A DNA stretch of 8,745 nucleotides from Prevotellaceae bacterium (GCA_031257655.1 JAIROF010000005.1:1-8745); one strand, 5' to 3'; positions 1 through 8,170 are shown, counted from the stretch's first letter. Program-made: numbers and translations. The notes: generated by a model from the sequence alone, not told the origin.

Positions 1-73
<73 letters not shown>

Positions 74-76
74 AGA

Positions 77-122
77 GCATGTAAAATGCAGATACGCTCA
101 TGTATCGCGCCATTTTACATGC
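77..122. repeat. Long inverted repeat / hairpin
   Basis: GCATGTAAAATG (77-88) and CATTTTACATGC (111-122) are perfect 12-bp complements. Nested inside are GATAC (91-95) and GTATC (102-106) around the 6-nt loop GCTCAT. Together they give a 17-bp stem with one asymmetric internal loop (CA opposite GCGC). No T tract follows directly, so this is not a canonical intrinsic terminator. It could be a 3'-end structure of an upstream transcript or a dispersed palindromic element. Confidence 0.75.
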
Positions 123-123
123 T

Positions 124-179
124 GCATTTTGCATTCTGCATTTTGCATTCTGCATTCTGCATTCTGCATTCTGCATTCC
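124..179. repeat. Heptamer tandem repeat GCATTYT x8
   Basis: Eight head-to-tail 7-bp units start at 124, 131, 138, 145, 152, 159, 166 and 173. The first and third are GCATTTT, the last is GCATTCC, and the others are GCATTCT. The array runs from the right arm of the preceding hairpin almost to the following terminator-like stem. The period is not a multiple of three and the array is not inside a convincing gene. It resembles the short tandemly repeated heptamers known from intergenic regions of several bacterial groups. Confidence 0.9.
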
Positions 180-180
180 A

Positions 181-216
181 CCGTGCACCATGCTTTGAGC
201 ATGGCGCGGTTTTTTT
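181..216 (+). terminator. Putative intrinsic terminator of an upstream gene
   Basis: The arms CCGTGCACCATGC (181-193) and GCATGGCGCGG (199-209) pair across the loop TTTGA. There are six perfect pairs next to the loop, then an A-C mismatch and further G-C and G-U pairs. Seven Ts (210-216) follow. The gene it would serve lies off the left edge. It separates that transcript from the PUL promoter region downstream. Confidence 0.65.
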
Positions 217-237
217 ATGCCCGGCGGGCTACCTGTA

Positions 238-261
238 GCAACCTTTCAAGCAACCTTTCAA
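238..261. repeat. Tandem 12-mer x2
   Basis: GCAACCTTTCAA occurs twice head to tail (238-249 and 250-261), directly upstream of the TATTTTTG box. A tandem pair at about -20 to -40 from a promoter could be a regulator site, but two copies can also arise by chance slippage. No regulator is identified. Confidence 0.6.
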
Positions 262-264
262 GCA

Positions 265-272
265 TATTTTTG
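265..272 (+). promoter_or_regulatory. Candidate Bacteroidota -7 box for the PUL operon
   Basis: TATTTTTG matches the Bacteroidota housekeeping -7 consensus TAnnTTTG exactly. It lies after the upstream terminator-like stem and before susC, where a PUL promoter is expected. There is no clear TTG at the usual -33 distance, only CTTTC around 242-246, which fits an activator-dependent promoter or a chance match. Transcription from here would give a leader of about 190 nt. Confidence 0.4.
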
Positions 273-468
273 AGCATATTCTGTTTAACCCTCAAAACAT
301 AATTGCCTATGAAAAAAACAAAAAAAACCGCTTAATACCGGTAAAAAAAACAGGAGGTGAAGAGACCGGGCTCCCTCAAAAGATTTTAGCAATTAACAGA
401 TAAAAAAATGTTCAACGACTAAAAAAAATGGCTTAGAAGAATTGTTTTTAACTTAAAAATTTATTAAG
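273..468 (+). promoter_or_regulatory. Probable susC 5' leader
   Basis: This AT-rich, A-tract-rich spacer has no convincing gene. It contains AGGAGGTGA (352-360), a perfect complement of the 16S anti-Shine-Dalgarno end, about 110 nt before susC and with no start codon at useful distance. CCGGT (338-342) and ACCGG (365-369) could pair and place that motif in a 22-nt loop. The bases just before the susC ATG are A/T only in the last 13 positions except for one G, typical of Bacteroidota starts without Shine-Dalgarno. A regulatory role for the leader is inference. Confidence 0.4.
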
Positions 469-3400
469 ATGAAGAATGCAAAATTTATAAAACTCAACAC
501 GATAGGCAGGCTGTTAGCTGCCTTGTGTATGGCTATGTGCACGCTGCCGCTGTTTGCGCAGAGCGGAGCGGTGAGCGGTACCGTAGCCGACGAATCGGGT
601 GCGCCGCTGCAGGGGGTAACGGTCAGGGTCAAAGGGTCGTCGCTTGGCGTGCTGAGCGACGCCACCGGAAAGTACTCCATTAGCGTACCGGACGCCAACG
701 CGGTGCTGATATTTTCCTTTTTGGGCATGGCCCCGCAGGAGGTTGCGGTGGGCGGCCAAACGGTAATCAACGTAACGCTGAGCGAAGGCCGGGAAGAGCT
801 GGAGGAGGTGGTGGTAGTGGCCTACGGCACCGCTAAGAAGCGAGACCTCACCGGCTCCGTCTCTACGGTGAGCACGAGAGACATCACGGCGCAGGCCAAC
901 TCGTCTGTGAGCAGCGCCTTGGAGGGCGCCGTAGCTGGCGTGCAGGTGTCCGCGCAGGAAGGGCAGCCGGGCTTGGACATGAAAATCCGCATCCGGGGCT
1001 TGGGCAGCTCGGATGAGGCCACCGCCAACGCGCTGATTGTGATTGACGGAGTGCCTATGCAGAACGCCAACGTGCTGACGAGCATCAACCCAAACGACAT
1101 CGCGTCGGTTACCGTGCTTAAGGACGCCGCCTCTGCCGCCCTCTACGGGTCGCGCGGCGCCAACGGCGTGGTGCTGGTTACCACCAAGAAGGGCACAAGC
1201 GGCAAAGCCAGAATTTCGTTCAACTCCCGCTGGGGCGTGAATACCATAACCAACAATGAGGTGGATTTGGTGCGCGACCCCGCCGCCATCTACGAGTTTG
1301 CATGGCTGCTCAACTACAACACCTACCGCTACGCCGACGGAAAGCCCTACCAAACCAACGGCTACACCAACAGCGCTGCCACCGGTGGCGACTATACGCA
1401 CGAGCAGGCCGCCCTGTTTGCCAGCCAGCACCTGTTCGACTATAATGGCAACAGCGCCGGCCTCACCCGCAACCGGTTGGGCAACTATATGCTGTACTCG
1501 TTTCCGGGCTGGAACGACGAAAGTAACTATGAAAGAATCGGGTCGGGAACTAGCGCCACAGCTACAATGCTGAACAGCTACCTGGTAGGTACCGACGGCA
1601 AGCTAAACCCCGCCGCCCAGCTCCTCTACAACGATACGTACTACGACAACTTGCTGGAAGACCGTTTTCGTCAGGAGTACAGCCTTTCGATTGGCGGTGG
1701 CTCCGACAAGGTTGATTACAACATTTCGTTGGGCTACTTGGATGATCCGTCCTACATCAAAACGTCTTCTTTCAACCGCTACACCGGCCGCGCTGTGGTG
1801 AACGGGCAAGTAAACAAATGGCTGAAGGTGGGCGCCAACGCCAGCTATACCTATCGCGTCACCAACGGGCAGCCCGACCACTATAGCTGGCAGGGCGTAG
1901 GGCTGAGGCTGGGAAGTAGCGACACGGGGCATAACATCTTTTCCGTAGTAAACGGCGAAATACCCATCATGCAGCTGTATGCCCACGACAAAGACGGGAA
2001 CTATATTTTGAACGCAGACGGCAGCAGGAAAGTATTTGAAACCGATGGCGACAGCGAATCGTGGGTTGGGCCTACAGCAGGAGACAGCTGGGGAAATCTC
2101 GCCGGCAACGTGCTGAAGAGAATGGAGCTCGACAAAAATGAGGTCGCCTCCCACTACCTGACTACGAGAACATACGCCGACGTAAAATTCCTGAACGATT
2201 TTACGTTTACGACTAACGTGTCGGTAGATGCGGCATTTGACAATGTAACCCGCTACCTGAACAACGAAACCGGCGGCGCAAAAGGCATCGGCGGCCTCAA
2301 CAAGCAGAACGCCTCCAACGTTAACCTCAACCTGCAGCAGCTGCTCAACTACAGCCACGATTTCGACAAGCATCACGTGGACGCCATGGTAGGGCACGAG
2401 TACAACCAGTATTCGTACGAAGACATGATGTTTACCTCCACCTATTCGCTGATACCGGGTTTTGACGCCTACGCCAACTTTGTGGGCGTATATACCGGCG
2501 AACGGGGACAGATTTCGGCCGTCCGCTGGGATCAGCCGGGCGGTAACATGTGGAAAACCGCTATGGAGAGCTACCTCTCAAAAGCCAACTATATCTATGA
2601 CGACAAGTACTACGTGAGCGCTTCGCTGCGCCGCGACGGGTCGTCCAAGTTCAAGTACGCCGAAAACCGCTGGGGTACGTTCTGGAGCGTTGGCGGCGGA
2701 TGGCGCGTTTCCGGCGAAGAATTTATGCAAGCTACCTCCAGCTGGCTGAACAACCTGAAGCTCCGCGCCAGCTACGGCGTGCTGGGAAATCAAAACGGCC
2801 TGGGAAACTACGCCACCTACCAAACGTGGCTGCTTGGCGCCAGCTACAACGCTACGGCAGCCGGCAGCGCCTTTTACAACGAACCGGGGTACCAGCAAAC
2901 GGCGGGCGGGCGCGTGCCCAATGCTTTCTTGCTGAGGCAAGGCAGCACGGTGTATGAAGATTTGACGTGGGAGAATATCCATACGACGGACGTCGGGATA
3001 GACTTCGACCTGTTTAACCGCATACACGGTACCTTTGACTGGTACAACCGCGAAACAGTGAACGCCTTCTACGACAACCAGCTCTCAACGGCGGCGGAAG
3101 CCTATGCCTTAACTACGAGCCTGAAAATGAACAACGCCAAAATACGCAACCGAGGGGTTGAAATCGACCTGAACGTTGACATTATCAGCACCAAAGACAT
3201 TCAATGGTCGGTAGGCGCCAACGGCACCCACTTCACCACCATTCTCTCCGAAATGCCTGCCGGACAGGGCAGCGAAGAGCTGGGCGGAAACCAGGTGTTT
3301 GGCTCCACCTACCTGTGCTACCTGCGGGGCGAAGGAAAGCCCTACTGGGGAACATACCTGTACAAGTACGAAGGGCCTGACCCCAACACCGGCGTGCCCC

Positions 3401-4065
3401 TGTACCATCACAAGGTGACCCAGGACGACCTTGATAAGGGGCTTTTTGATGGGGCAGCAGTAGGCACCAGCGTCAAAACGGCCGATGTTAGCCTCATAAA
3501 ACCGGCCGACCGCGTGGAGTGTGGCGACGCCCTGCCCAAATGGATTGGCGGCTTCAACACATCGTTCCGCTACAAAGGCTTTGACCTCAGCGCTGTGCTG
3601 AGCTATCAGGTGGGCGGTAAATTCTTCTGGCAAGACGGAATTTTCTACTATCAAACCGACGGGCGCGACCGTGCACAGCCCATTTCGTCCGACTTGATTG
3701 GCAACACCTGGACGCCGGACAACCCGAACGCCAAGTTCCCCATTGCCATGTGGCAAAACAACTATGCGGCGGGATGCGGTATTTCCGTGGGCGGCAACGA
3801 CCCGAGTTCCACCACGGATTTGCTGCTTTTCAGCGCCTCCTACTTTAACGTGAAGAACATCACCATTGGCTACAGCCTGCCGAAGGTATGGGCAAGCAAG
3901 ATAGGGCTGAGCAATTTGCGCGTATACGTGTCGGGCGACAACCTCTACATGAAGAGCGCACAAAAGGGGATGGACCCGCGCACGTCGCTCACCGGAAGCT
4001 CAGGCGCTACCTACATATATCCTTCCCTGCGCATTTTCAACGCGGGAGTTAATCTTGATTTTTAA
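469..4065 (+). CDS. SusC/RagA-family TonB-linked outer-membrane transporter
   Basis: This is an outer-membrane beta-barrel that imports oligosaccharides using TonB energy, in complex with the SusD-like partner encoded next. Residues 1-30 are a signal peptide (basic start, hydrophobic core, cleavage after LPLFA). Residues 34-105 match the carboxypeptidase-regulatory-like domain (GTVADESGAPLQGVTV, TGKYSI). A TonB-box-like LEEVVVVAYG (111-120) follows. The plug carries the SusC signature YGSRGANGVVLVTTKKG (226-242). The rest is aromatic-rich barrel strands ending in Phe (NLDF). At 1198 residues it is somewhat longer than a typical SusC of about 1000-1100. There is no N-terminal STN domain, so it is unlikely to signal to a sigma/anti-sigma pair. 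Start at 469: it gives an intact signal peptide after an A/T-rich start region. The family call is secure; the substrate cannot be read from sequence. Confidence 0.97.
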   Translation: MKNAKFIKLNTIGRLLAALCMAMCTLPLFAQSGAVSGTVADESGAPLQGVTVRVKGSSLGVLSDATGKYSISVPDANAVLIFSFLGMAPQEVAVGGQTVINVTLSEGREELEEVVVVAYGTAKKRDLTGSVSTVSTRDITAQANSSVSSALEGAVAGVQVSAQEGQPGLDMKIRIRGLGSSDEATANALIVIDGVPMQNANVLTSINPNDIASVTVLKDAASAALYGSRGANGVVLVTTKKGTSGKARISFNSRWGVNTITNNEVDLVRDPAAIYEFAWLLNYNTYRYADGKPYQTNGYTNSAATGGDYTHEQAALFASQHLFDYNGNSAGLTRNRLGNYMLYSFPGWNDESNYERIGSGTSATATMLNSYLVGTDGKLNPAAQLLYNDTYYDNLLEDRFRQEYSLSIGGGSDKVDYNISLGYLDDPSYIKTSSFNRYTGRAVVNGQVNKWLKVGANASYTYRVTNGQPDHYSWQGVGLRLGSSDTGHNIFSVVNGEIPIMQLYAHDKDGNYILNADGSRKVFETDGDSESWVGPTAGDSWGNLAGNVLKRMELDKNEVASHYLTTRTYADVKFLNDFTFTTNVSVDAAFDNVTRYLNNETGGAKGIGGLNKQNASNVNLNLQQLLNYSHDFDKHHVDAMVGHEYNQYSYEDMMFTSTYSLIPGFDAYANFVGVYTGERGQISAVRWDQPGGNMWKTAMESYLSKANYIYDDKYYVSASLRRDGSSKFKYAENRWGTFWSVGGGWRVSGEEFMQATSSWLNNLKLRASYGVLGNQNGLGNYATYQTWLLGASYNATAAGSAFYNEPGYQQTAGGRVPNAFLLRQGSTVYEDLTWENIHTTDVGIDFDLFNRIHGTFDWYNRETVNAFYDNQLSTAAEAYALTTSLKMNNAKIRNRGVEIDLNVDIISTKDIQWSVGANGTHFTTILSEMPAGQGSEELGGNQVFGSTYLCYLRGEGKPYWGTYLYKYEGPDPNTGVPLYHHKVTQDDLDKGLFDGAAVGTSVKTADVSLIKPADRVECGDALPKWIGGFNTSFRYKGFDLSAVLSYQVGGKFFWQDGIFYYQTDGRDRAQPISSDLIGNTWTPDNPNAKFPIAMWQNNYAAGCGISVGGNDPSSTTDLLLFSASYFNVKNITIGYSLPKVWASKIGLSNLRVYVSGDNLYMKSAQKGMDPRTSLTGSSGATYIYPSLRIFNAGVNLDF

Positions 4066-4088
4066 ATAATCGAAAAAAAAATTGAAGT

Positions 4089-5687
4089 ATGAAAAAGTAT
4101 ATCGTTATTTTAGCGGCAGCTATGTGGATATTCTCCTCGTGCGCCGACAAGCTGGATTTAGCTCCGGAAAATCAGATTACTCAGGAGCAAATCATGGCGA
4201 TTCTCGCCTCGGGCGACGACGCCAAAATTGATCAAATAATCGGCGGTTTGGCAGGCTCCCTCCCAACGTGGATACACCGCACATTTGGCGGCGCGGACAG
4301 CCGCGCCAACAGCTGCCTGAATTTCCACTACGTAAACAACCTGCAAGGGTTCGACATTGTGCCGGGTACAGACGGTACAGAGTGGGGCTACCAGGCATAC
4401 GGTTTTTGCGGTAAGGATGGCCGAAGTCCTATTAACCTGCTTAACACCAACTACTGGGAATTTGGCTGGAAATGCGTGGCAGAGGCCAACCGAATGCTGG
4501 ATTTGCTGCCGGACGACGTAGTGGGCGAAAACAAAAAGCTGAAAGGCTACAAGGCAAGCGCCCTAACGCTCCGCGCATACGGCTACAACTTCCTGATGGA
4601 AAACTATCGGGGCGCCTACAGCGCCGGCGGCGAAGGCCTGATGATCTACGACAAAGTGGGCGGAGACTACAAGCCGTACTCAACAGCCGGCGAAACCTAC
4701 GATTTCATCAAGCAAGACCTTGCCACCGCCGTACGCCTGTTTGCCGAATCGGAAATCGGCGAAAACAAGGACGGATATACTGCCACTACGCAGGATATTG
4801 ATTTGGCGGTAGCCAACTTTGTGCGGGCGCGCGCTTCGCTGCTCACCGGCGACAATGCTACGGCCATCACCGCCTGCGACGCCATCCTGGCAAAGTACCC
4901 CAGCTTTATAGCCGACAGCTGCTACGGCGGCAATAACACGGGAACAGCCAGCGCTCCGGAATTTCTCGCAGCTGCAAATGCTTTCCTGAGCTTTGAGAAA
5001 AACCCGGAGGTGATTTTCGGCTTCCCCCAAATAAACGACGCCCGAAACACAACAGGCACCTGGCTCAACGTGTTTGGACCCGGACTTGGCGGTGCGTCGG
5101 GCGACTATGCGCGCATCGTAAATGTGCTCTACGATAAGATTGCGGCAACCGACGTGCGCAAAAGTGCATTTTTGGATGGGAACACGTCGTTTGCAGACTA
5201 TACATACACCTTGTCGAGCGGCACCTCTGTACGTACCGTACCCCCATACAGCAACCTGAAATACGCCGCCACACATGGCCTCGACGGTGCGCAGGCGGCG
5301 GCGTCGCTGGCCGTGTTTGACGTTTGCTACATGCGCGCGTCGGAAGCGCTGCTGATGAAAGCCGAAGCGCAGGCAAAGACCGACGAAAACGCCGCCAAAG
5401 CCACCCTCAACACGCTGCTGGCCGCCCGCACCAAGAGCGGACAAACCGCTTTGACCTGCGACACCTACGGCGGCGCAACAACCGTGCTGGACATGGTAAA
5501 GCTGCAATGGCGCATAGAAATGTGGGGCGAAAACGGGCTGGAGTACTACAATAACAAGCGCTGGGGTGTTGCCGCAGACCGCTCTGTGTCGGGCACCAAC
5601 CACAGGAATAATCTTAACATCACGGTGGACAAGATGACAATGGATATTCCGGCTAATGAACCGCTTTACAATCCTAACCTGCAATGA
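4089..5687 (+). CDS. SusD/RagB-family surface glycan-binding lipoprotein
   Basis: This is a surface lipoprotein that binds glycan and acts as the lid of the SusC-like transporter. Residues 1-18 form a lipoprotein signal ending in FSSC (C18 is the lipidated Cys), followed by ADKLDL, typical of SusD mature ends. The middle has the alpha-helical TPR-like region of the family, including EANRMLDLLPDD and SEALLMKAEAQAK. Near the C-terminus is the hallmark RIEMWGENGLEYYNNKRWG (475-493), equivalent to the usual R-E-L-W-G-E...D-L-K-R-W segment, here with YYNN in place of the usual FD. Its 532 residues are normal for the family. It begins 23 bp after susC with no terminator between, so the two are co-transcribed. 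An A-rich stretch precedes the ATG instead of a Shine-Dalgarno. The sugar specificity cannot be deduced. Confidence 0.96.
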   Translation: MKKYIVILAAAMWIFSSCADKLDLAPENQITQEQIMAILASGDDAKIDQIIGGLAGSLPTWIHRTFGGADSRANSCLNFHYVNNLQGFDIVPGTDGTEWGYQAYGFCGKDGRSPINLLNTNYWEFGWKCVAEANRMLDLLPDDVVGENKKLKGYKASALTLRAYGYNFLMENYRGAYSAGGEGLMIYDKVGGDYKPYSTAGETYDFIKQDLATAVRLFAESEIGENKDGYTATTQDIDLAVANFVRARASLLTGDNATAITACDAILAKYPSFIADSCYGGNNTGTASAPEFLAAANAFLSFEKNPEVIFGFPQINDARNTTGTWLNVFGPGLGGASGDYARIVNVLYDKIAATDVRKSAFLDGNTSFADYTYTLSSGTSVRTVPPYSNLKYAATHGLDGAQAAASLAVFDVCYMRASEALLMKAEAQAKTDENAAKATLNTLLAARTKSGQTALTCDTYGGATTVLDMVKLQWRIEMWGENGLEYYNNKRWGVAADRSVSGTNHRNNLNITVDKMTMDIPANEPLYNPNLQ

Positions 5688-5715
5688 CAGCAAGAGCAGA
5701 AAGGATAGTCAACCT

Positions 5716-5751
5716 AAAATCTGTCGGGAGTTCCCCTCCCGACAGGTTTTT
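5716..5751 (+). terminator. Stem-loop with T tract between susD and GH95 gene
   Basis: CTGTCGGGAG (5721-5730) and CTCCCGACAG (5736-5745) form a perfect 10-bp stem around the loop TTCCC. Five Ts follow after one G (5747-5751). AAAA (5716-5719) can also pair with the T tract, so the structure may work on both strands. It lies 28 bp after the susD stop and ahead of the enzyme gene on the same strand. It is either the operon terminator or a partial terminator/mRNA stabiliser that keeps susCD transcript more abundant than the distal gene. Confidence 0.85.
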
Positions 5752-5803
5752 GTAAGGACAAAAAAGAATCAGCGCACAAAAAACTAAAAGTATTTAGCAC
5801 AAC

Positions 5804-8170
5804 ATGAACAGCCATTTTTTATACAAGGGTATCATAACATTTTTTTCAGCGGCATCGCTATACCTGCCTGCCAGCTGCTTTGCAGCGCCAAAGAGCGACC
5901 TGCTGCTGTGGTACAATACCAAGCCTGTGGATAGCTGGACCGACCCGCTGCCGATAGGAAACGGTTTTATCGGGGCGCTGGTGTACGGCAAGGTGGCCGA
6001 AGAGCGAATTTCGTTGAACGAATCAAGCTTTTGGTCGGGACATCCGCACGACTACAACGACCCTGATGCAGGCAAGTATTTTAAGCAAATACAGAATTTG
6101 CTTTTCAGCGGACAGTTCAAGGAAGCCGAAGCCATGGCGGACGAACATTTTTACGGTAAACCTGCGGGTCAGCAGGCATACGAGCCGCTATGCAACTTGA
6201 GGCTGCTGTTTTACGGCGTCGACAATGACAGGACGTTCGAATACAGCCGCGAGCTGGACATGCAAAACGGCGTTACGTCGGTATCGTTCACTTACGGAGG
6301 GGTGAAGTACACCCGCGAGGCTTTCGTATCGTATCCCGACAAGGTGCTGGTGATGCACCTTACAGCCGACAAGCCGGGGAAAATATCTTTCGATGCATGG
6401 ATGGACAGCCATTTTGCAGACCGGATAACGGCCGAGCGCGGTAAGCTGACCCTCGACGGTCAGTGGGAAAGCACCATCCCCAAATATCGGCTGATAGGCG
6501 AGGTGGAGGGCAAAGGGACGTTCTTTCAGACATCCGTTCATGCCCAAACAGACGGCGGCCATTCCGCCGTACACAAAGACAGGCTTACCATCCGGAGCGC
6601 CAGCTCGGTTACGCTTGTGCTCTCCGCATCCACAAGCTTTGTCAGCTACAAGGATATAGGCGGCGACCCAGCGGCGCGTAACCGGCAAATATTGTCGGAA
6701 GCGACGTCAAAAGACTACCCCACCCTGCGGCAACGCCACACGGATGATTTCGGCGCGTTGATGGGGAGAGTCCACCTGCATGTTGGGGGCGATGAGAAAG
6801 CCAGCAAGCCGGTCAACCAGCGTCTTCTCGACGTAAGCAACGGCGAAGCCGATCCCCACCTTGAGATGCTGTGCTTTCAGTTCGGGCGCTACCTGCTTGT
6901 GTCGAGCAGCCGTCCCGGCGGTCAGCCGTCCAACCTGCAGGGCATCTGGAACGAGCGGCTTACTCCGCCCTGGGGCAGCAAATATACCATCAACATCAAT
7001 ACGCAGATGAACTACTGGCCTGCCGAAGTAACCAACCTGAGCGAATGTCACATCCCGTTAATATCCATGGTGAAGGATATTTCCGAAAACGGCGCCAAAA
7101 CGGCGCGGATTTATTACGGAGCAAAAGGCTGGGTTACGCATCACAACACAGACCTCTGGCGTGGTACTGCGCCTGTAGATGCCGCGCGTACCGGCATGTG
7201 GCCGACAGGCGGCGCGTGGTTGTGCCAGCATCTGTGGGAACATTACGCCTTTAGCGGCGGCGACATGAAAATACTCCGCGAAATTTATCCCATCCTGAAA
7301 GGCGCGGCCGAATTTTTGTCCGACATACTCGTGGAATATCCGCAATACGGCTATCTGGTTACACCTGTTTCCATGTCTCCCGAGCACGGATATTACTTCG
7401 ACGACAGCGACGTACTCGCCTACCTCTCGCCGGCTCCGACAATGGATGTTGGTGTCATGCGCGAGCTGTTTCCGCGCGTAGTAGAGGCAAGCAGAGCCCT
7501 TGGTACGGATGCCTCTTTCCGCAGGACGCTGGAGAACATCCTGCCGAAGCTGCCACCCTATAAGGTGAACAGGCTCGGCTATGTGCAGGAATGGATAGAA
7601 GACTGGAATCCTCAGCGCGGCGGACACAACACATCGCCATACTTCCCTTTCTATCCGGGCAGTAGCATCCTGCTGCACCGCGCAAGCGATGTTGACCTTG
7701 TTAACGCATACAGGTACTGGCTCGAAGCGCGCGGAGTGCGCGAAAGCGAGTTCGGCGGGTGGATAGGCTCGTGGAACATTTGCATGTGGGCGCGCATGGA
7801 GCGGGGCGACAAAACGGGCGCGCTCATTCGGGCGGCGCTGCCTGCCATGGCGAGTAGCTTTCTCCGGCAGGGCACGGGCGCACAGGTCGATGCTCCTTTC
7901 GGGTTCACTGCGGGAATCGCCGAATCGCTGCTACAGAGCCATGCCGACGAAATAAGCCTGCTTCCCGCGCTGCCAACGGGCTGGAGCGCATCGGGCGAAG
8001 TGAGCGGATTGCGCGCGCGCGGCGGCTACGAAGTCAATATAAAATGGGAAAAGGGGCGACTCGTCTCGGCCGAGATAAGCAACCCGCTCGGCGGAACATG
8101 CAACGTCCGCTACAACGGAAAGGTCGCCAAAGTGACCGTTCCGAAAGGCAAACCGGCAATAGTAAGCTGA
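5804..8170 (+). CDS. GH95 family exported alpha-L-fucosidase / alpha-L-galactosidase
   Basis: This is an inverting glycoside hydrolase of family GH95, which removes terminal alpha-linked L-fucose or L-galactose. Residues 1-27 are a signal peptide (cleavage near SCFA/A; C25 gives only a poor lipobox), so it acts in the periplasm or at the surface. The N-terminal beta-sandwich shows WTDPLPIGNGFIGALVYG (45-62) and ISLNESSFWSG (69-79). The (alpha/alpha)6 catalytic domain shows YTININTQMNYWPAE (394-408), with N397 and N399 matching the paired Asn that position water in GH95. It also has SPEH with E527 as likely general acid, EWIEDW (596-601), GGHNTSPYFPFYPG from 606, and D696 in DAPFG, then GIAESLLQSH. 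The C-terminal beta domain is complete; 788 residues is usual. T395 replaces the His of characterised fucosidases, a change linked to alpha-L-galactosidase activity. It follows susD on the same strand after a stem-loop and may share the operon or have its own weak promoter; I see none. Confidence 0.93.
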   Translation: MNSHFLYKGIITFFSAASLYLPASCFAAPKSDLLLWYNTKPVDSWTDPLPIGNGFIGALVYGKVAEERISLNESSFWSGHPHDYNDPDAGKYFKQIQNLLFSGQFKEAEAMADEHFYGKPAGQQAYEPLCNLRLLFYGVDNDRTFEYSRELDMQNGVTSVSFTYGGVKYTREAFVSYPDKVLVMHLTADKPGKISFDAWMDSHFADRITAERGKLTLDGQWESTIPKYRLIGEVEGKGTFFQTSVHAQTDGGHSAVHKDRLTIRSASSVTLVLSASTSFVSYKDIGGDPAARNRQILSEATSKDYPTLRQRHTDDFGALMGRVHLHVGGDEKASKPVNQRLLDVSNGEADPHLEMLCFQFGRYLLVSSSRPGGQPSNLQGIWNERLTPPWGSKYTININTQMNYWPAEVTNLSECHIPLISMVKDISENGAKTARIYYGAKGWVTHHNTDLWRGTAPVDAARTGMWPTGGAWLCQHLWEHYAFSGGDMKILREIYPILKGAAEFLSDILVEYPQYGYLVTPVSMSPEHGYYFDDSDVLAYLSPAPTMDVGVMRELFPRVVEASRALGTDASFRRTLENILPKLPPYKVNRLGYVQEWIEDWNPQRGGHNTSPYFPFYPGSSILLHRASDVDLVNAYRYWLEARGVRESEFGGWIGSWNICMWARMERGDKTGALIRAALPAMASSFLRQGTGAQVDAPFGFTAGIAESLLQSHADEISLLPALPTGWSASGEVSGLRARGGYEVNIKWEKGRLVSAEISNPLGGTCNVRYNGKVAKVTVPKGKPAIVS

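Noticed and set aside
309..335. Tiny leader ORF MKKTKKTA
   Set aside because: Eight codons arising from A-tracts, with no ribosome-binding context and no reason to expect Lys/Thr-based attenuation of a PUL.
408..422. Tiny ORF MFND downstream of the orphan Shine-Dalgarno
   Set aside because: The start lies nearly 50 nt from AGGAGGTGA, far beyond normal spacing, and four codons carry no evidence of function.
514..1431. Long open frame on the minus strand inside susC
   Set aside because: It lies antisense to a well-supported SusC plug region, has low-complexity V/G/A-rich composition and no family features. Such shadows are common opposite GC-rich genes; the same applies to the minus-strand frames at 1603-2397, 3109-3963, 4680-5693 and 7058-7678.
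5852..5880. GH95 as a lipoprotein via C25
   Set aside because: The residues before C25 (L-P-A-S) fit a lipobox poorly because of Pro at -3, and a signal peptidase I site after SCFA is a simpler reading. Lipidation is not fully excluded.
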